Shown one piece after another: positions 46,677-58,230 of a DNA stretch of 64,000 nucleotides. Within the stretch, counting starts at the first letter, position 1, and each line of letters opens with the position of its first letter. Both the position numbers and the translations under genes were made by a program. The stretch spans positions 1,674,001-1,738,000 of the forward strand of contig NZ_VFNH01000002.1 in the NCBI RefSeq assembly GCF_006715485.1. The letters run 5' to 3'. Source of the DNA: Herbaspirillum sp. SJZ107 (GTDB lineage Bacteria > Pseudomonadota > Gammaproteobacteria > Burkholderiales > Burkholderiaceae_D). The notes under the pieces are model-generated. The model had not been told where the DNA came from. It saw nothing but the letters and a program-made list of their open reading frames with translations, and searched no databases.

Positions 46677-49346
46677 ATGTTCGAGTTCCTATTCAAGCGG
46701 CCGGGCGATAACAAGTCCGGCGACAAGCCGGCCGGACAGGGGCCGCAGCCGTCCGCTTCGGGCGCCGCTGCGCCGGGCGCTGCCGCCCAGTCGGGTGCCG
46801 GCGCTTCGTCTTCCGCCACCGCCGCGCGCGCGCAGCAGGCCGAGAAACTGAGCCAGGTCCAGGGCGACGAGGCTGCCGCGGTGGAATTCATACTGCAATG
46901 CGAATTCTCCGAGCTGCGGCTCACCGCCGCCGAGTTCGTCCACAGCCCGGCAGCCCTCGAGCGCGTGCACACGGCGATGCGCAATACCGACCGCCGCGTC
47001 GCCAAGCTGATGCAATCGCGCCTCGATGCCCACCGTCACCACGAAGCCGAGCACCGGCGCGCCGAGGCCGCCCTCGAGAGCGCCCGTTCGCTGCTGAAGG
47101 ATGCGTTGCTGACGCCTAACCACGTTGCCGATCTCGACCGCAAGTGGGCAGTCATCGCTGCCCCCGAGCTGCAGGAAGAGTTCCAGAACGTGCGCGCCGC
47201 CCTCGGCCAGCGTCTCGAAGCCCAGGTGCAGCTGCAGCGCGCCATGATCGACCGCCTGGCGGCGCTGCGCCAGCTGTCGGCCGGTGTCGCCGCGGGCAGC
47301 TTGCCGGCGGCCGAACTGGCCGCCCGCCTCGAGGTGCTGGCCCAGGAACAGGCGGCAGCCCTGCAGGCGCCGGAACACGCCTCGCTGCCGCGCGGGCTGG
47401 GCGCCGAATTCGGCGTCGAGCACCAGAAACTGCTGGCCAGCCTGCACGCGATCGAAGCCGGGCAGAGCGCGCTGGCGGCGCGCAGCGCCTTCCTCGAACT
47501 GCAGGGAGGCAAACCGGTGGCCGAACTGGACGCCGACACCCTGCGCAAGGAGTGGAAAGCCTTGCCAGCCCTGCCGCAGGAGCGCGAGGACACCCGCGCG
47601 CAGGCGGCCGAGCTGCAGCGCCGTTTCGAGGCCGTGCTGGCCAGCCTGCCGCAGCCCGAGCCGCGCAAGCCGAAGGAAACCAGGCCGGCGCCCGAGGCCA
47701 GCGCACCCGCCGAAGCGCGAGGCGAAGCCCGCAGCGAGCCGCGCAAGCCGAAAGGCGCGGACCAGCATTTCCTCGACACCATGGATGCGATGGAAGCCGC
47801 ACTGCAGCAGGGTTCGCTCGGCACCGCGGCCGAACTCGACAAGACGCTGAAGGACGCGCGCGAAAAAGGCATGCGCCTGACGCCGGCCCAGTCCGACCGC
47901 CTGGCCCACGTGCGCGCCGAACTCAAGCGCCTGTCCGACTGGGCGCGCTGGGGCGGCAACGTCTCGCGCGAAGAACTCATCAAGAACGTGGAAACGCTGG
48001 CCACCCAGAACCTGGCGATGAGCGAGCTGGCCAAGAAGGTCGGCAGCATGCGCGAGCGCTGGAAAGCCCTCGACAGCCTGTCCGGCGCCGCCCCGAAAAG
48101 CCTGTGGGAGCGTTTCGACGCCGCCTGCAGCGCCGCCTACGCGCCGGCCGCGGCCCACTTCCGCCAGCTGGCCGACGAGCGCCACGCCAACGCGGCGCGC
48201 GCCGAAAAGCTGGTCGAGGAAGCACGCGCCGAGATCGCGCGCCTGCAGTCCGGCGAAGCCGACTGGAAACATGTGGCCGGCACGGTGCAGCGCCTGCGTC
48301 TCGGCTGGAGTCACCTGGGCGCGATCGACCGCAAGGAAAAGAAGCGCCTCGACGGTTTGTTCACCGACGCCCTGAACGTGATGCAGGCGCCGCTCGAAGA
48401 GCAGCGCAAGGGCGAGATGGCCGAGCGCGAAGCGATCATCGAGGAAGCCGCCGCCATCGACCCGCACGACCGCCACGCGATCGACACCATGCGCGCGCTG
48501 CAGCAGCGCTGGCAGGAACACGCGCGCGCACTGCCGCTCGAACGCAAGAGCGAGCAGGCACTGTGGCAGCGCTTCCGTGCCGTCTGCGACGAAGTGTTCC
48601 AGCGCCGCAAGGAAAGCATGCACGAGGCCGACATCGAGCGCCGTGCCCACGAAGCCGCCAAGGAAGCCATCAGCGCGCGCCTGGAAGCGGCCGCGCCGGA
48701 TGCGACGCCGGCCACGATGGGCAAGCTGCTGCGCGAGGCGCAAGCCGAATGGCAGGCCATCGGCCCGGTACCGCGCGCCCACGAAGCCCGGGTCGAAAAG
48801 CGCTACCACGCCGCCGTGGCGCTGGTGCAGCAGCACGCCGACCAGGTGCGCCGCGCCGCCGGCGTGGCCCAGGCCAACCAGCTGCGCGACAAGCTGCGCC
48901 TGGTGCAGGAACTCGAGCAGGCAGTTGCCGGCGCGGGCAAGGGCGACGGCGCCGACTGGGAAGCGCGCTGGAGCGCCTTGCCGGTCCTCGATGCTGAACT
49001 CGAGCGCACGCTGCGCGCCCGCTTCGACGCCGCCGTGCAGGCCTTCGGCGGCGACCGCGCCGCCTACGCCCGGCTGCTGGAACGCAACCGCGACATCCTG
49101 CTGCACGACCTGCTGCGCATGGAAATCGGCGCCGGCATCGACAGCGGCCCGGAATTCGCGCGCGAGCGCCTCAAACTGCAGGTCGAGGTGCTGCAATCCT
49201 CGCTCAAGTCGGGACAGAAGAACGGCACCAGTGCCACGCCCGCAGCCCAGCTGCGCGCACTGCTGGCGCTGCCGGCGCTGGCCGATGCCCGCACCGCTAC
49301 CCGTATCGAGCAGTTGTCGATGCGCCTGGCGAAGGAGGGCAAATGA
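46677..49346 (+). CDS. Large DUF349-repeat protein
   Basis: 889 residues, strongly helical, rich in Ala, Glu and Arg. A short N-terminal motif (MFEFLFKRPG) is followed by a disordered Ala/Ser/Pro stretch to residue 55. Several DUF349 repeats follow, each around WxxLxxxxRxxEKxLxxxF-type segments (for example AEWQAIGPVPRAHEARVEKR near residue 700). An Ala/Pro/Lys linker (about 320-355) splits two halves. The function of DUF349 proteins is not established; coiled-coil scaffolding is plausible. Its stop overlaps the moaE start (ATGA). Confidence 0.8.
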   Translation: MFEFLFKRPGDNKSGDKPAGQGPQPSASGAAAPGAAAQSGAGASSSATAARAQQAEKLSQVQGDEAAAVEFILQCEFSELRLTAAEFVHSPAALERVHTAMRNTDRRVAKLMQSRLDAHRHHEAEHRRAEAALESARSLLKDALLTPNHVADLDRKWAVIAAPELQEEFQNVRAALGQRLEAQVQLQRAMIDRLAALRQLSAGVAAGSLPAAELAARLEVLAQEQAAALQAPEHASLPRGLGAEFGVEHQKLLASLHAIEAGQSALAARSAFLELQGGKPVAELDADTLRKEWKALPALPQEREDTRAQAAELQRRFEAVLASLPQPEPRKPKETRPAPEASAPAEARGEARSEPRKPKGADQHFLDTMDAMEAALQQGSLGTAAELDKTLKDAREKGMRLTPAQSDRLAHVRAELKRLSDWARWGGNVSREELIKNVETLATQNLAMSELAKKVGSMRERWKALDSLSGAAPKSLWERFDAACSAAYAPAAAHFRQLADERHANAARAEKLVEEARAEIARLQSGEADWKHVAGTVQRLRLGWSHLGAIDRKEKKRLDGLFTDALNVMQAPLEEQRKGEMAEREAIIEEAAAIDPHDRHAIDTMRALQQRWQEHARALPLERKSEQALWQRFRAVCDEVFQRRKESMHEADIERRAHEAAKEAISARLEAAAPDATPATMGKLLREAQAEWQAIGPVPRAHEARVEKRYHAAVALVQQHADQVRRAAGVAQANQLRDKLRLVQELEQAVAGAGKGDGADWEARWSALPVLDAELERTLRARFDAAVQAFGGDRAAYARLLERNRDILLHDLLRMEIGAGIDSGPEFARERLKLQVEVLQSSLKSGQKNGTSATPAAQLRALLALPALADARTATRIEQLSMRLAKEGK

Positions 49347-49813
49347 AGGGGGTGTTCACCGAGGTACGCGTACAGGCCGGAGATTTCGACCTCGGGGCTG
49401 AAGTCGCGCGCCTGCGCGCGGGCGACCCGCGCATCGGCGCGGTGGTCAGCTTCGTCGGTACGGTGCGCGACATGAACGACGGCGACCAGGTCGCCGAGCT
49501 CGAGCTCGAACACTACCCCGGCATGACCGAACGCTCGCTCGAAGACATCGTCGAGCAGGCGCGCGCGCGCTGGCCGCTGTACGGCGCCCTGGTGGTGCAC
49601 CGCATCGGTCCGATGAAGCCGCAGGAGCAGATCGTGCTGGTGGCGGCAAGCGCGGCGCACCGCGGCGAGGCTTTCGCCGCCTGCGAGTTCATCATGGATT
49701 ACCTGAAGACCGACGCGCCGTTCTGGAAGAAGGAACAGACGCCGAGCGGGGCGCGCTGGGTCGATGCGCGCAGCAGCGACGACACGGCCAAGGCCAAGTG
49801 GGCAGCGGGCTGA
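49343..49813 (+). CDS. moaE: Molybdopterin synthase catalytic subunit MoaE
   Basis: 156 residues. MoaE inserts two sulfurs, supplied by MoaD thiocarboxylate, into precursor Z to make molybdopterin. Family segments are present: GAVVSFVGTVRDMN, LELEHYPGMTERSLE, HRIGPMKPQEQIVLVA, and the active-site Lys region APFWKKEQTPSG. moaD is not adjacent; the gene is instead coupled to the DUF349 gene by a 4-base overlap, which looks accidental rather than functional. Confidence 0.96.
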   Translation: MKGVFTEVRVQAGDFDLGAEVARLRAGDPRIGAVVSFVGTVRDMNDGDQVAELELEHYPGMTERSLEDIVEQARARWPLYGALVVHRIGPMKPQEQIVLVAASAAHRGEAFAACEFIMDYLKTDAPFWKKEQTPSGARWVDARSSDDTAKAKWAAG

Positions 49814-50176
49814 TTAACCGCCGGCCCGCTTCGCGTCATGCCCATGCTTCTTGAGCGCGGCCAGCACCACGTCACAGTGATCGCCCTGGATTTCGATCAC
49901 GCCATCCTTCACGGTGCCGCCGGCGCCGCAGGCCGTGCGCAGCTGCTTGCCCAGCGCCGCCAGCGCGGCGGCATCCAGCGCCAGGCCCTTGACCAGCGTG
50001 ACTGCCTTGCCGCCGCGTCCCTTCGTCTGGCGCGACACGCGCACGATGCCGTCGCCCGGCGGCGCTGCCCTGGCCTGGGCCTTGCACCCGCATGCCGCGA
50101 CCGGCTGGCGGCAATCGGGACACATGCGTCCGCTTTCAGTGGAATATACAAGGCCGCCGGTGGATCGACTCGTCAT
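49814..50176 (-). CDS. yciH: SUI1/YciH-family translation initiation factor-like protein
   Basis: 120 residues. The C-terminal SUI1 domain (about 45-120, with KGRGGKAVTLVKGL, QLRTACGAGGTVKDGVIEIQGDH) resembles eIF1. The N-terminus has a zinc-type cysteine set (CPDCRQPVAACGC) common in the longer YciH variants. It influences start-codon choice or initiation under some conditions in E. coli. It abuts moaE stop-to-stop with no gap. Confidence 0.9.
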   Translation of the reverse strand: MTSRSTGGLVYSTESGRMCPDCRQPVAACGCKAQARAAPPGDGIVRVSRQTKGRGGKAVTLVKGLALDAAALAALGKQLRTACGAGGTVKDGVIEIQGDHCDVVLAALKKHGHDAKRAGG

Positions 50177-50214
50177 GGTGTGCTCGAATGCATCGTGAAA
50201 CCCGCGAGTGTAGC

Positions 50215-51372
50215 TCAGAACAGGATGATGCCCCCCAGCGAAATCCCGTTCATGTGGCTCGACGCCCCGGAAAATCCCTTCGAGCGCGTGCGCCCCAGTT
50301 CACCCACCAGCGTGATCGCGGTGTTCAGCGAATAATAGGCGCCGAGGGTCACGTTCGAATTCGATTTCAGGCCGCCGGTGGTGACGGCGTCGTCGTTGTT
50401 GCGGCTCTGGCCGTAGTTGATGCCGAGCTTCAGCTTGTCGTCGGTTTTATAGGTGGCCTGCAGCAGGTAATGGGTGGTGCGGACGTTGCCCTGGTCGGCG
50501 TCCGACAGGATGCCCAGCCCTCTGCCGCGCTGGACGTTGGCGAGGAAGTTGGCGGGACCGTAGTCGAGCTGCGCGCCCAGTTCGAAGGCATTCATGCGCA
50601 GGTTGCCGGCGGTGTTGCCGACCGCTTCGAAATGCTGGGTCTTGGCGCCCAGCCAGCCCTTCAGCGGGCCATAGGTGCCGCTGAGCTGGGCCTGCACCTG
50701 CGGCGTCGACCGCGACGTGTAGCGCGCCGGCGCGACGATCGGCGTGTCGTCCACAGGGCTCATCAGGCCGAAGTCGAGCACCAGGCCGTAGGGCAGCACC
50801 TTGGGCGTGGTGTACACGACCTGGCCGTACTGGCCGGCATAGGCGTAGCCGGCGCCGATGTGGCCGAGGGCGACGCGGCCGCGCTGGGTTGCCTGGGACG
50901 GCGCGCCGGTGCCGAGCAGGGTCATGTCGGCGAGGATGATGTTGTCGCCGAAGATGCCGTAGTCGCGGCCGAGCTTGACCGTGCCGATCTGGGCATTGCC
51001 GAAGCTGAAGAAGGCCTGGCGCACGTCGACCGTGCTGTTCTGGGTGATGGCGCTGTCGGTGGCGGCGGCCACCATGATGCCGATCTGCGCCTTGACGTCG
51101 TAGCCGCCCTGGCTGGTGGTGGCGGTGGTGACCAGGCCGCTCGGCAGCAGGCCGTTGCCGACCGTGGTGCGGCGGTCTTCGCCGCCGCAGCCGATGGTGG
51201 GGCCGGCCAGCGCCAGGCCGCCGTCGAAGCTGCCCTTGCAGCGCACCAGCGTGTAGTAGGCGTTGACGTTGCCGCCGACGTTGACGGTCCAGTCGCCGGC
51301 CTTGATGTCGACCGCCCATGCAGGCTGGGCGGCGGCAGCGGCAAGCAAGCTCATCGCAAGCACTTTCTTCAT
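50215..51372 (-). CDS. Gram-negative porin
   Basis: 385 residues. A signal peptide ([20 protein letters not shown]) is followed by alternating beta strands of a 16-strand trimeric porin. The last residue is Phe (SLGGIILF), the outer-membrane sorting signal. An eyelet-like loop with QNSTVDVRQAFFSFGN and KLGRDYGIFGD is the betaproteobacterial pattern. Substrate preference cannot be read. The start is behind GAGGAGA; upstream in-frame codons were dismissed because they precede the signal peptide. Confidence 0.92.
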   Translation of the reverse strand: MKKVLAMSLLAAAAAQPAWAVDIKAGDWTVNVGGNVNAYYTLVRCKGSFDGGLALAGPTIGCGGEDRRTTVGNGLLPSGLVTTATTSQGGYDVKAQIGIMVAAATDSAITQNSTVDVRQAFFSFGNAQIGTVKLGRDYGIFGDNIILADMTLLGTGAPSQATQRGRVALGHIGAGYAYAGQYGQVVYTTPKVLPYGLVLDFGLMSPVDDTPIVAPARYTSRSTPQVQAQLSGTYGPLKGWLGAKTQHFEAVGNTAGNLRMNAFELGAQLDYGPANFLANVQRGRGLGILSDADQGNVRTTHYLLQATYKTDDKLKLGINYGQSRNNDDAVTTGGLKSNSNVTLGAYYSLNTAITLVGELGRTRSKGFSGASSHMNGISLGGIILF

Positions 51373-51572
51373 CGCTATCTCCTCGTTATGGTGGCTTGGC
51401 ATCGGCACAGCGGGCCGATGCATCCAACGAGCGCAATAAGCGTGCCGGGGCATGCAGAACGGGTAAGACAGGGCGATGCCCCATGAAAGGTACGGAAACT
51501 GAACACCATGCGCCGCGGGTAGTGTTCAGTTTATGAACAGCTGGGGTAGCGCGGCAGGACAGTGTTGCGGAC

Positions 51573-52901
51573 TCAGCCGCGATCCGCGTCCTGGCTGCGG
51601 GCCTGGCGCCGCCAGGCGTCGAGTTCCCCGAGGCGCAGGTGTTCCGGCGCCCGCTTGCCGCGGCCGAATTTGCCGCGCCCGAGGCGCTGTGCGCGATAGA
51701 TGCCGGTGTGCCCGGAAAACAGATAGCTGAGCACACAGGCGATGGCCGCATACACGCCGATCTCGCCGCCGAACAGTTCGATCGCCATCAGGGTCGAGGC
51801 CAGCGGCGTGTTGGCGGCGCCGGCGAACACGGCGACGAAGCCGAGTCCGGCCAGCAGGCCGAGCGGCAGGTGCAGCAGCGGCGCCAGCGCATTGCCGAGC
51901 GTGGCGCCGATGTAGAACAGCGGCGTCACTTCGCCGCCCTTGAAGCCGTTGCCGAGCGAGGCCACGGTAAGCACCAGCTTGCCGGCGAAGTCCCACGGCG
52001 CCAGCGGCTGCAGGAAGGCGGCCTGGATGGTCGGGATGCCCAGGCCCAGGTAAGGGTCGATCGGCAGTGCGGCGGCGGCGAGCGCGATCACGATGCCTCC
52101 CAGCAGCGGCCGCAGCGGCGCGTAAGCCACCTTGCGCTTGATCCAGCCGCCCAGCGCGTGGGTGCAGTCGGCGAACAGCCGTCCCGCCAGGCCGAAGGCG
52201 ATGCCGGCCAGGCCGGCCGCCAGCAGCGGCCACGGCGCCGGCGGCGGGATCGCTCCGATCGCATAATGCGTGTGATGCACGCCCCACAGCAGGCAGGTGC
52301 GGTCGCCGGCGATGGCGGCCACCAGGCAGGCGAACAGGGCGTTCGAACGCAGGCGTCCGATCGCCAGCACTTCCAGGGCGAACACGGCGCCCGCGAGCGG
52401 CGTGCCGAACACCGAGGCAAAGCCGGCGCTGATGCCGGCCATCAGCAGGGTGCGCCGGTCCTCGTGCCGCAGCCTGAACACATGGGTCAGCTGGTCGGCC
52501 AGCGTGCCGCCCATCTGCACCGCGGTGCCTTCGCGCCCGACCGAGGCGCCGCACAGGTGCGACAGCACGGTCCCGCCCAGCACCAGCGGCGCCATGCGCA
52601 GCGGGATGACTTTATCCGGATCGTGGATCTGGTCGATCAACAGGTTGTTGCCGGCCTCGACGGCGCGGCCGAATCGGAGGTAGAGCCAGCCGACCGCGAA
52701 CCCGGCCAGCGGCAGCAGCCAGAGCAGCCAGCGGTGGGCGAGGCGGGTGCTGGTCGCCCAGTCGAGCGCGACCAGGAAAAAGGCGGAGGCGGAACCGGCC
52801 AGCAGCCCCACCAGCAGTGCCAGCGGCAGCCATTTGGCGAGGTAGCGCAGCAGCAGGCTGGACGAGAAGCGCGGTTTCAAAGATGGTTTTGATAAGCTCA
52901 T
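51573..52901 (-). CDS. eriC: CLC-family fluoride/proton antiporter (CLC-F type)
   Basis: 442 residues with about ten membrane spans. The CLC motifs are kept: GREGTAVQMGG (the gating Glu), GNGFKGGEVTPLFYIGA. Where chloride CLCs have GSGIP, this protein has EAGNNLLIDQIHDP, the pattern of the fluoride-exporting CLC-F clade. It exports cytoplasmic fluoride in exchange for protons. A fluoride riboswitch lies directly upstream, which strongly supports the substrate. The start at 52901 is behind GAGGAC; in-frame upstream starts would lie inside the riboswitch. The C-terminal tail is Arg/Gln-rich. The name follows the fluoride EriC usage; transport itself is inferred. Confidence 0.85.
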   Translation of the reverse strand: MSLSKPSLKPRFSSSLLLRYLAKWLPLALLVGLLAGSASAFFLVALDWATSTRLAHRWLLWLLPLAGFAVGWLYLRFGRAVEAGNNLLIDQIHDPDKVIPLRMAPLVLGGTVLSHLCGASVGREGTAVQMGGTLADQLTHVFRLRHEDRRTLLMAGISAGFASVFGTPLAGAVFALEVLAIGRLRSNALFACLVAAIAGDRTCLLWGVHHTHYAIGAIPPPAPWPLLAAGLAGIAFGLAGRLFADCTHALGGWIKRKVAYAPLRPLLGGIVIALAAAALPIDPYLGLGIPTIQAAFLQPLAPWDFAGKLVLTVASLGNGFKGGEVTPLFYIGATLGNALAPLLHLPLGLLAGLGFVAVFAGAANTPLASTLMAIELFGGEIGVYAAIACVLSYLFSGHTGIYRAQRLGRGKFGRGKRAPEHLRLGELDAWRRQARSQDADRG

Positions 52902-52932
52902 GCATGTCCTCGGTCGGGCATCCCGGACATGC
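52902..52932 (-). promoter_or_regulatory. Hairpin masking the ribosome binding site of the fluoride exporter
   Basis: On the mRNA strand GCATGTCC (52932-52925) pairs perfectly with GGACATGC (52909-52902), which contains part of the GAGGAC binding site and abuts the ATG. This looks like the expression platform of the riboswitch, acting on translation. Confidence 0.7.
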
Positions 52933-52978
52933 AGCAGGCTGGACGGGCGAAGGCCTGCACGCCCCATGGCCAGGAGCA

Positions 52979-53036
52979 GTGCAGGCATCGTCGGCCCCGA
53001 GGGCGGTTTGTCGGTGGAAGAATGCCATTTCCACAG
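52979..53036 (-). promoter_or_regulatory. Fluoride riboswitch (crcB motif)
   Basis: The transcribed strand reads GTGGAA-ATGGCATTC-TTCCAC (stem P1 and its loop), then ACAAACCGCCC, a short loop, GGGGCCGACG and ATGCCTGC. GGCAT in the first loop pairs with ATGCC near the 3' end, giving the pseudoknot of the crcB fold. GCCC pairs with GGGC. The conserved ATGGCATTC, AACCGC and GATGCCTGC blocks match the known motif. A -10-like TAGAAT lies just upstream (53046-53041). Confidence 0.9.
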
Positions 53037-53082
53037 CATTATTCTAGCGCAGCCCCGCAGCGGCCGACAGTAGAATGATCCG

Positions 53083-53628
53083 ATGCGACCCCATTTCACA
53101 CTACGCGCCGCCACGGTGGCCGACATTCCCGTGCTGCAAAAACTGATCGCACGTTCCGGTATCGGCTTGTCGGCCGGCTTTTACACCCCTGAACAGGCGC
53201 ACGCGGTCACGCGCGAGGTGTTCGGCGTCGACACCCAGCTGATCCAGGACGGCACCTACTTCGCCATCGAAGACGGCGCACGCATCGTCGCCTGCGGCGG
53301 CTGGAGCAAGCGCTCCACGCCCTATGGCGGCGACCAGCACAAGTCCGCCCCGGACCGTCTTCTCGATCCGGCCGGCGAGGCGGCGAAGATCCGCGCCTTC
53401 TTTGTCGATCCGGGCATGGAACGCCAGGGTCTCGGCTCGATGCTCATGCAGCACTGCAGCGCGCAGGCATCGGCGGCAGGTTTCACTGCGCTCGAGCTGA
53501 CCGCGACCATGCCCGGCGTACCGCTGTACCTCGCCCACGGCTTCGTGCCCGTGCGCGACCTGAGCCTGTCGCTCGGGGGAGGCCAGGTAGCAGTGCCGCT
53601 GACGCTGATGTGCAAGGCGATCGGGTAA
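53083..53628 (+). CDS. GNAT-family N-acetyltransferase
   Basis: 181 residues. The acetyl-CoA-binding motif is RAFFVDPGMERQGLGSMLM (Q/RxxGxG/A). The usual GNAT order of strands and helices is seen, ending with GFVPVRDLSLSL. Substrate unknown. It is divergent from the fluoride exporter. A TAGAAT box ends only 6 bases before the ATG (53071-53076), so transcription could start at or near the A of the start codon, a possible leaderless mRNA. Confidence 0.88.
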   Translation: MRPHFTLRAATVADIPVLQKLIARSGIGLSAGFYTPEQAHAVTREVFGVDTQLIQDGTYFAIEDGARIVACGGWSKRSTPYGGDQHKSAPDRLLDPAGEAAKIRAFFVDPGMERQGLGSMLMQHCSAQASAAGFTALELTATMPGVPLYLAHGFVPVRDLSLSLGGGQVAVPLTLMCKAIG

Positions 53629-53671
53629 CACCTGTTCTAAGCCAGGGTTAAGCAAAGCCCATGTTTCACAT

Positions 53672-53699
53672 CTTGAAAACGCGTCGCCTGCCCCTAATT
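53672..53699 (+). promoter_or_regulatory. Sigma-32 heat-shock promoter of clpB
   Basis: CTTGAAA (53672-53678) and CCCCTAATT (53691-53699) are separated by 12 bases, matching the heat-shock consensus CTTGAAA-N11-16-CCCCAT. It lies about 45 bases before the clpB start. Confidence 0.88.
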
Positions 53700-53744
53700 T
53701 AGTTCCATCCTGAAAACTAACCTTATTCACTAGGGGCACATAAT

Positions 53745-56363
<2,619 letters not shown>

Positions 56364-56385
56364 GTCCCCCTTTTCTGCACAAGAA

Positions 56386-56417
56386 ACCCTGTCGGCATGG
56401 CCGGCAGGGTTTTTTTT
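56386..56417 (+). terminator. Terminator after clpB
   Basis: ACCCTGTCGGC and GCCGGCAGGGT form an 11-bp stem (one G-T) around ATG, followed by eight T. Confidence 0.92.
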
Positions 56418-56768
56418 CGTCCACTTGATTTCCTTGTGGAACTAAAAAGCGGATGAATCAAGCGCCGCGCGCGGGAAAGACGCCATCATCGACCCGACGC
56501 CGGGCATGGCGCACCCCGGTTCCCGCATTATGAAAATCGGTTCGCCAACATGAAACGGCGTGCGCCAACGCCAGCCCTGCCATTCCCATTTTAAGAAACA
56601 GGTTTTCGTATCATGGAATGCTTAGCTTAAGTCATTGAATTTTAATGGATTAAAAATGCTCCTGTGTCTTATATAAGACTGTGGTGCACTGCACGAACCG
56701 GCCTATCATTGATCCAACAGCGCTTCCTTCCAACCCAGCTTTTTATTCATCTTCATCAGGAGAACACC
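56418..56768 (+). other. Regulatory region before aceA
   Basis: 350 bases without a gene. The left part is GC-rich and shows nothing clear. From 56590 it becomes AT-rich and carries the two palindromes listed separately, then a good ribosome binding site (CAGGAGAA) before the aceA start. Confidence 0.5.
56666..56694 (+). promoter_or_regulatory. Two adjacent operator-like palindromes upstream of aceA
   Basis: GTCTTATATAAGAC (56666-56679) is a perfect 14-bp palindrome. GTGCACTGCAC (56684-56694) is a near-perfect second one. TATAAG inside the first could also serve as -10. They lie about 75-100 bases before the start codon. The regulator is not known from sequence. Confidence 0.6.
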
Positions 56769-58067
<1,299 letters not shown>

Positions 58068-58087
58068 GTAATTGCAAGGTGCATCCG

Positions 58088-58123
58088 AAGCCGCAGCGCG
58101 CCCCAGGCCGCTGCGGCTTTTTC
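58088..58123 (+). terminator. Terminator after aceA
   Basis: AAGCCGCAGCG (58088-58098) pairs exactly with CGCTGCGGCTT (58109-58119) around a 10-base loop, followed by TTTTTC. Confidence 0.92.
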
Positions 58124-58230
58124 TTGCCCAAAGTTGAGGCAGGCCGCCCAACTAGTGGATAATGCGCGCAATCAGGCACGATCGGACGCAACAGCGCGCC
58201 GCCGCCGCACCCTTTTTTTGGAATTCCACT

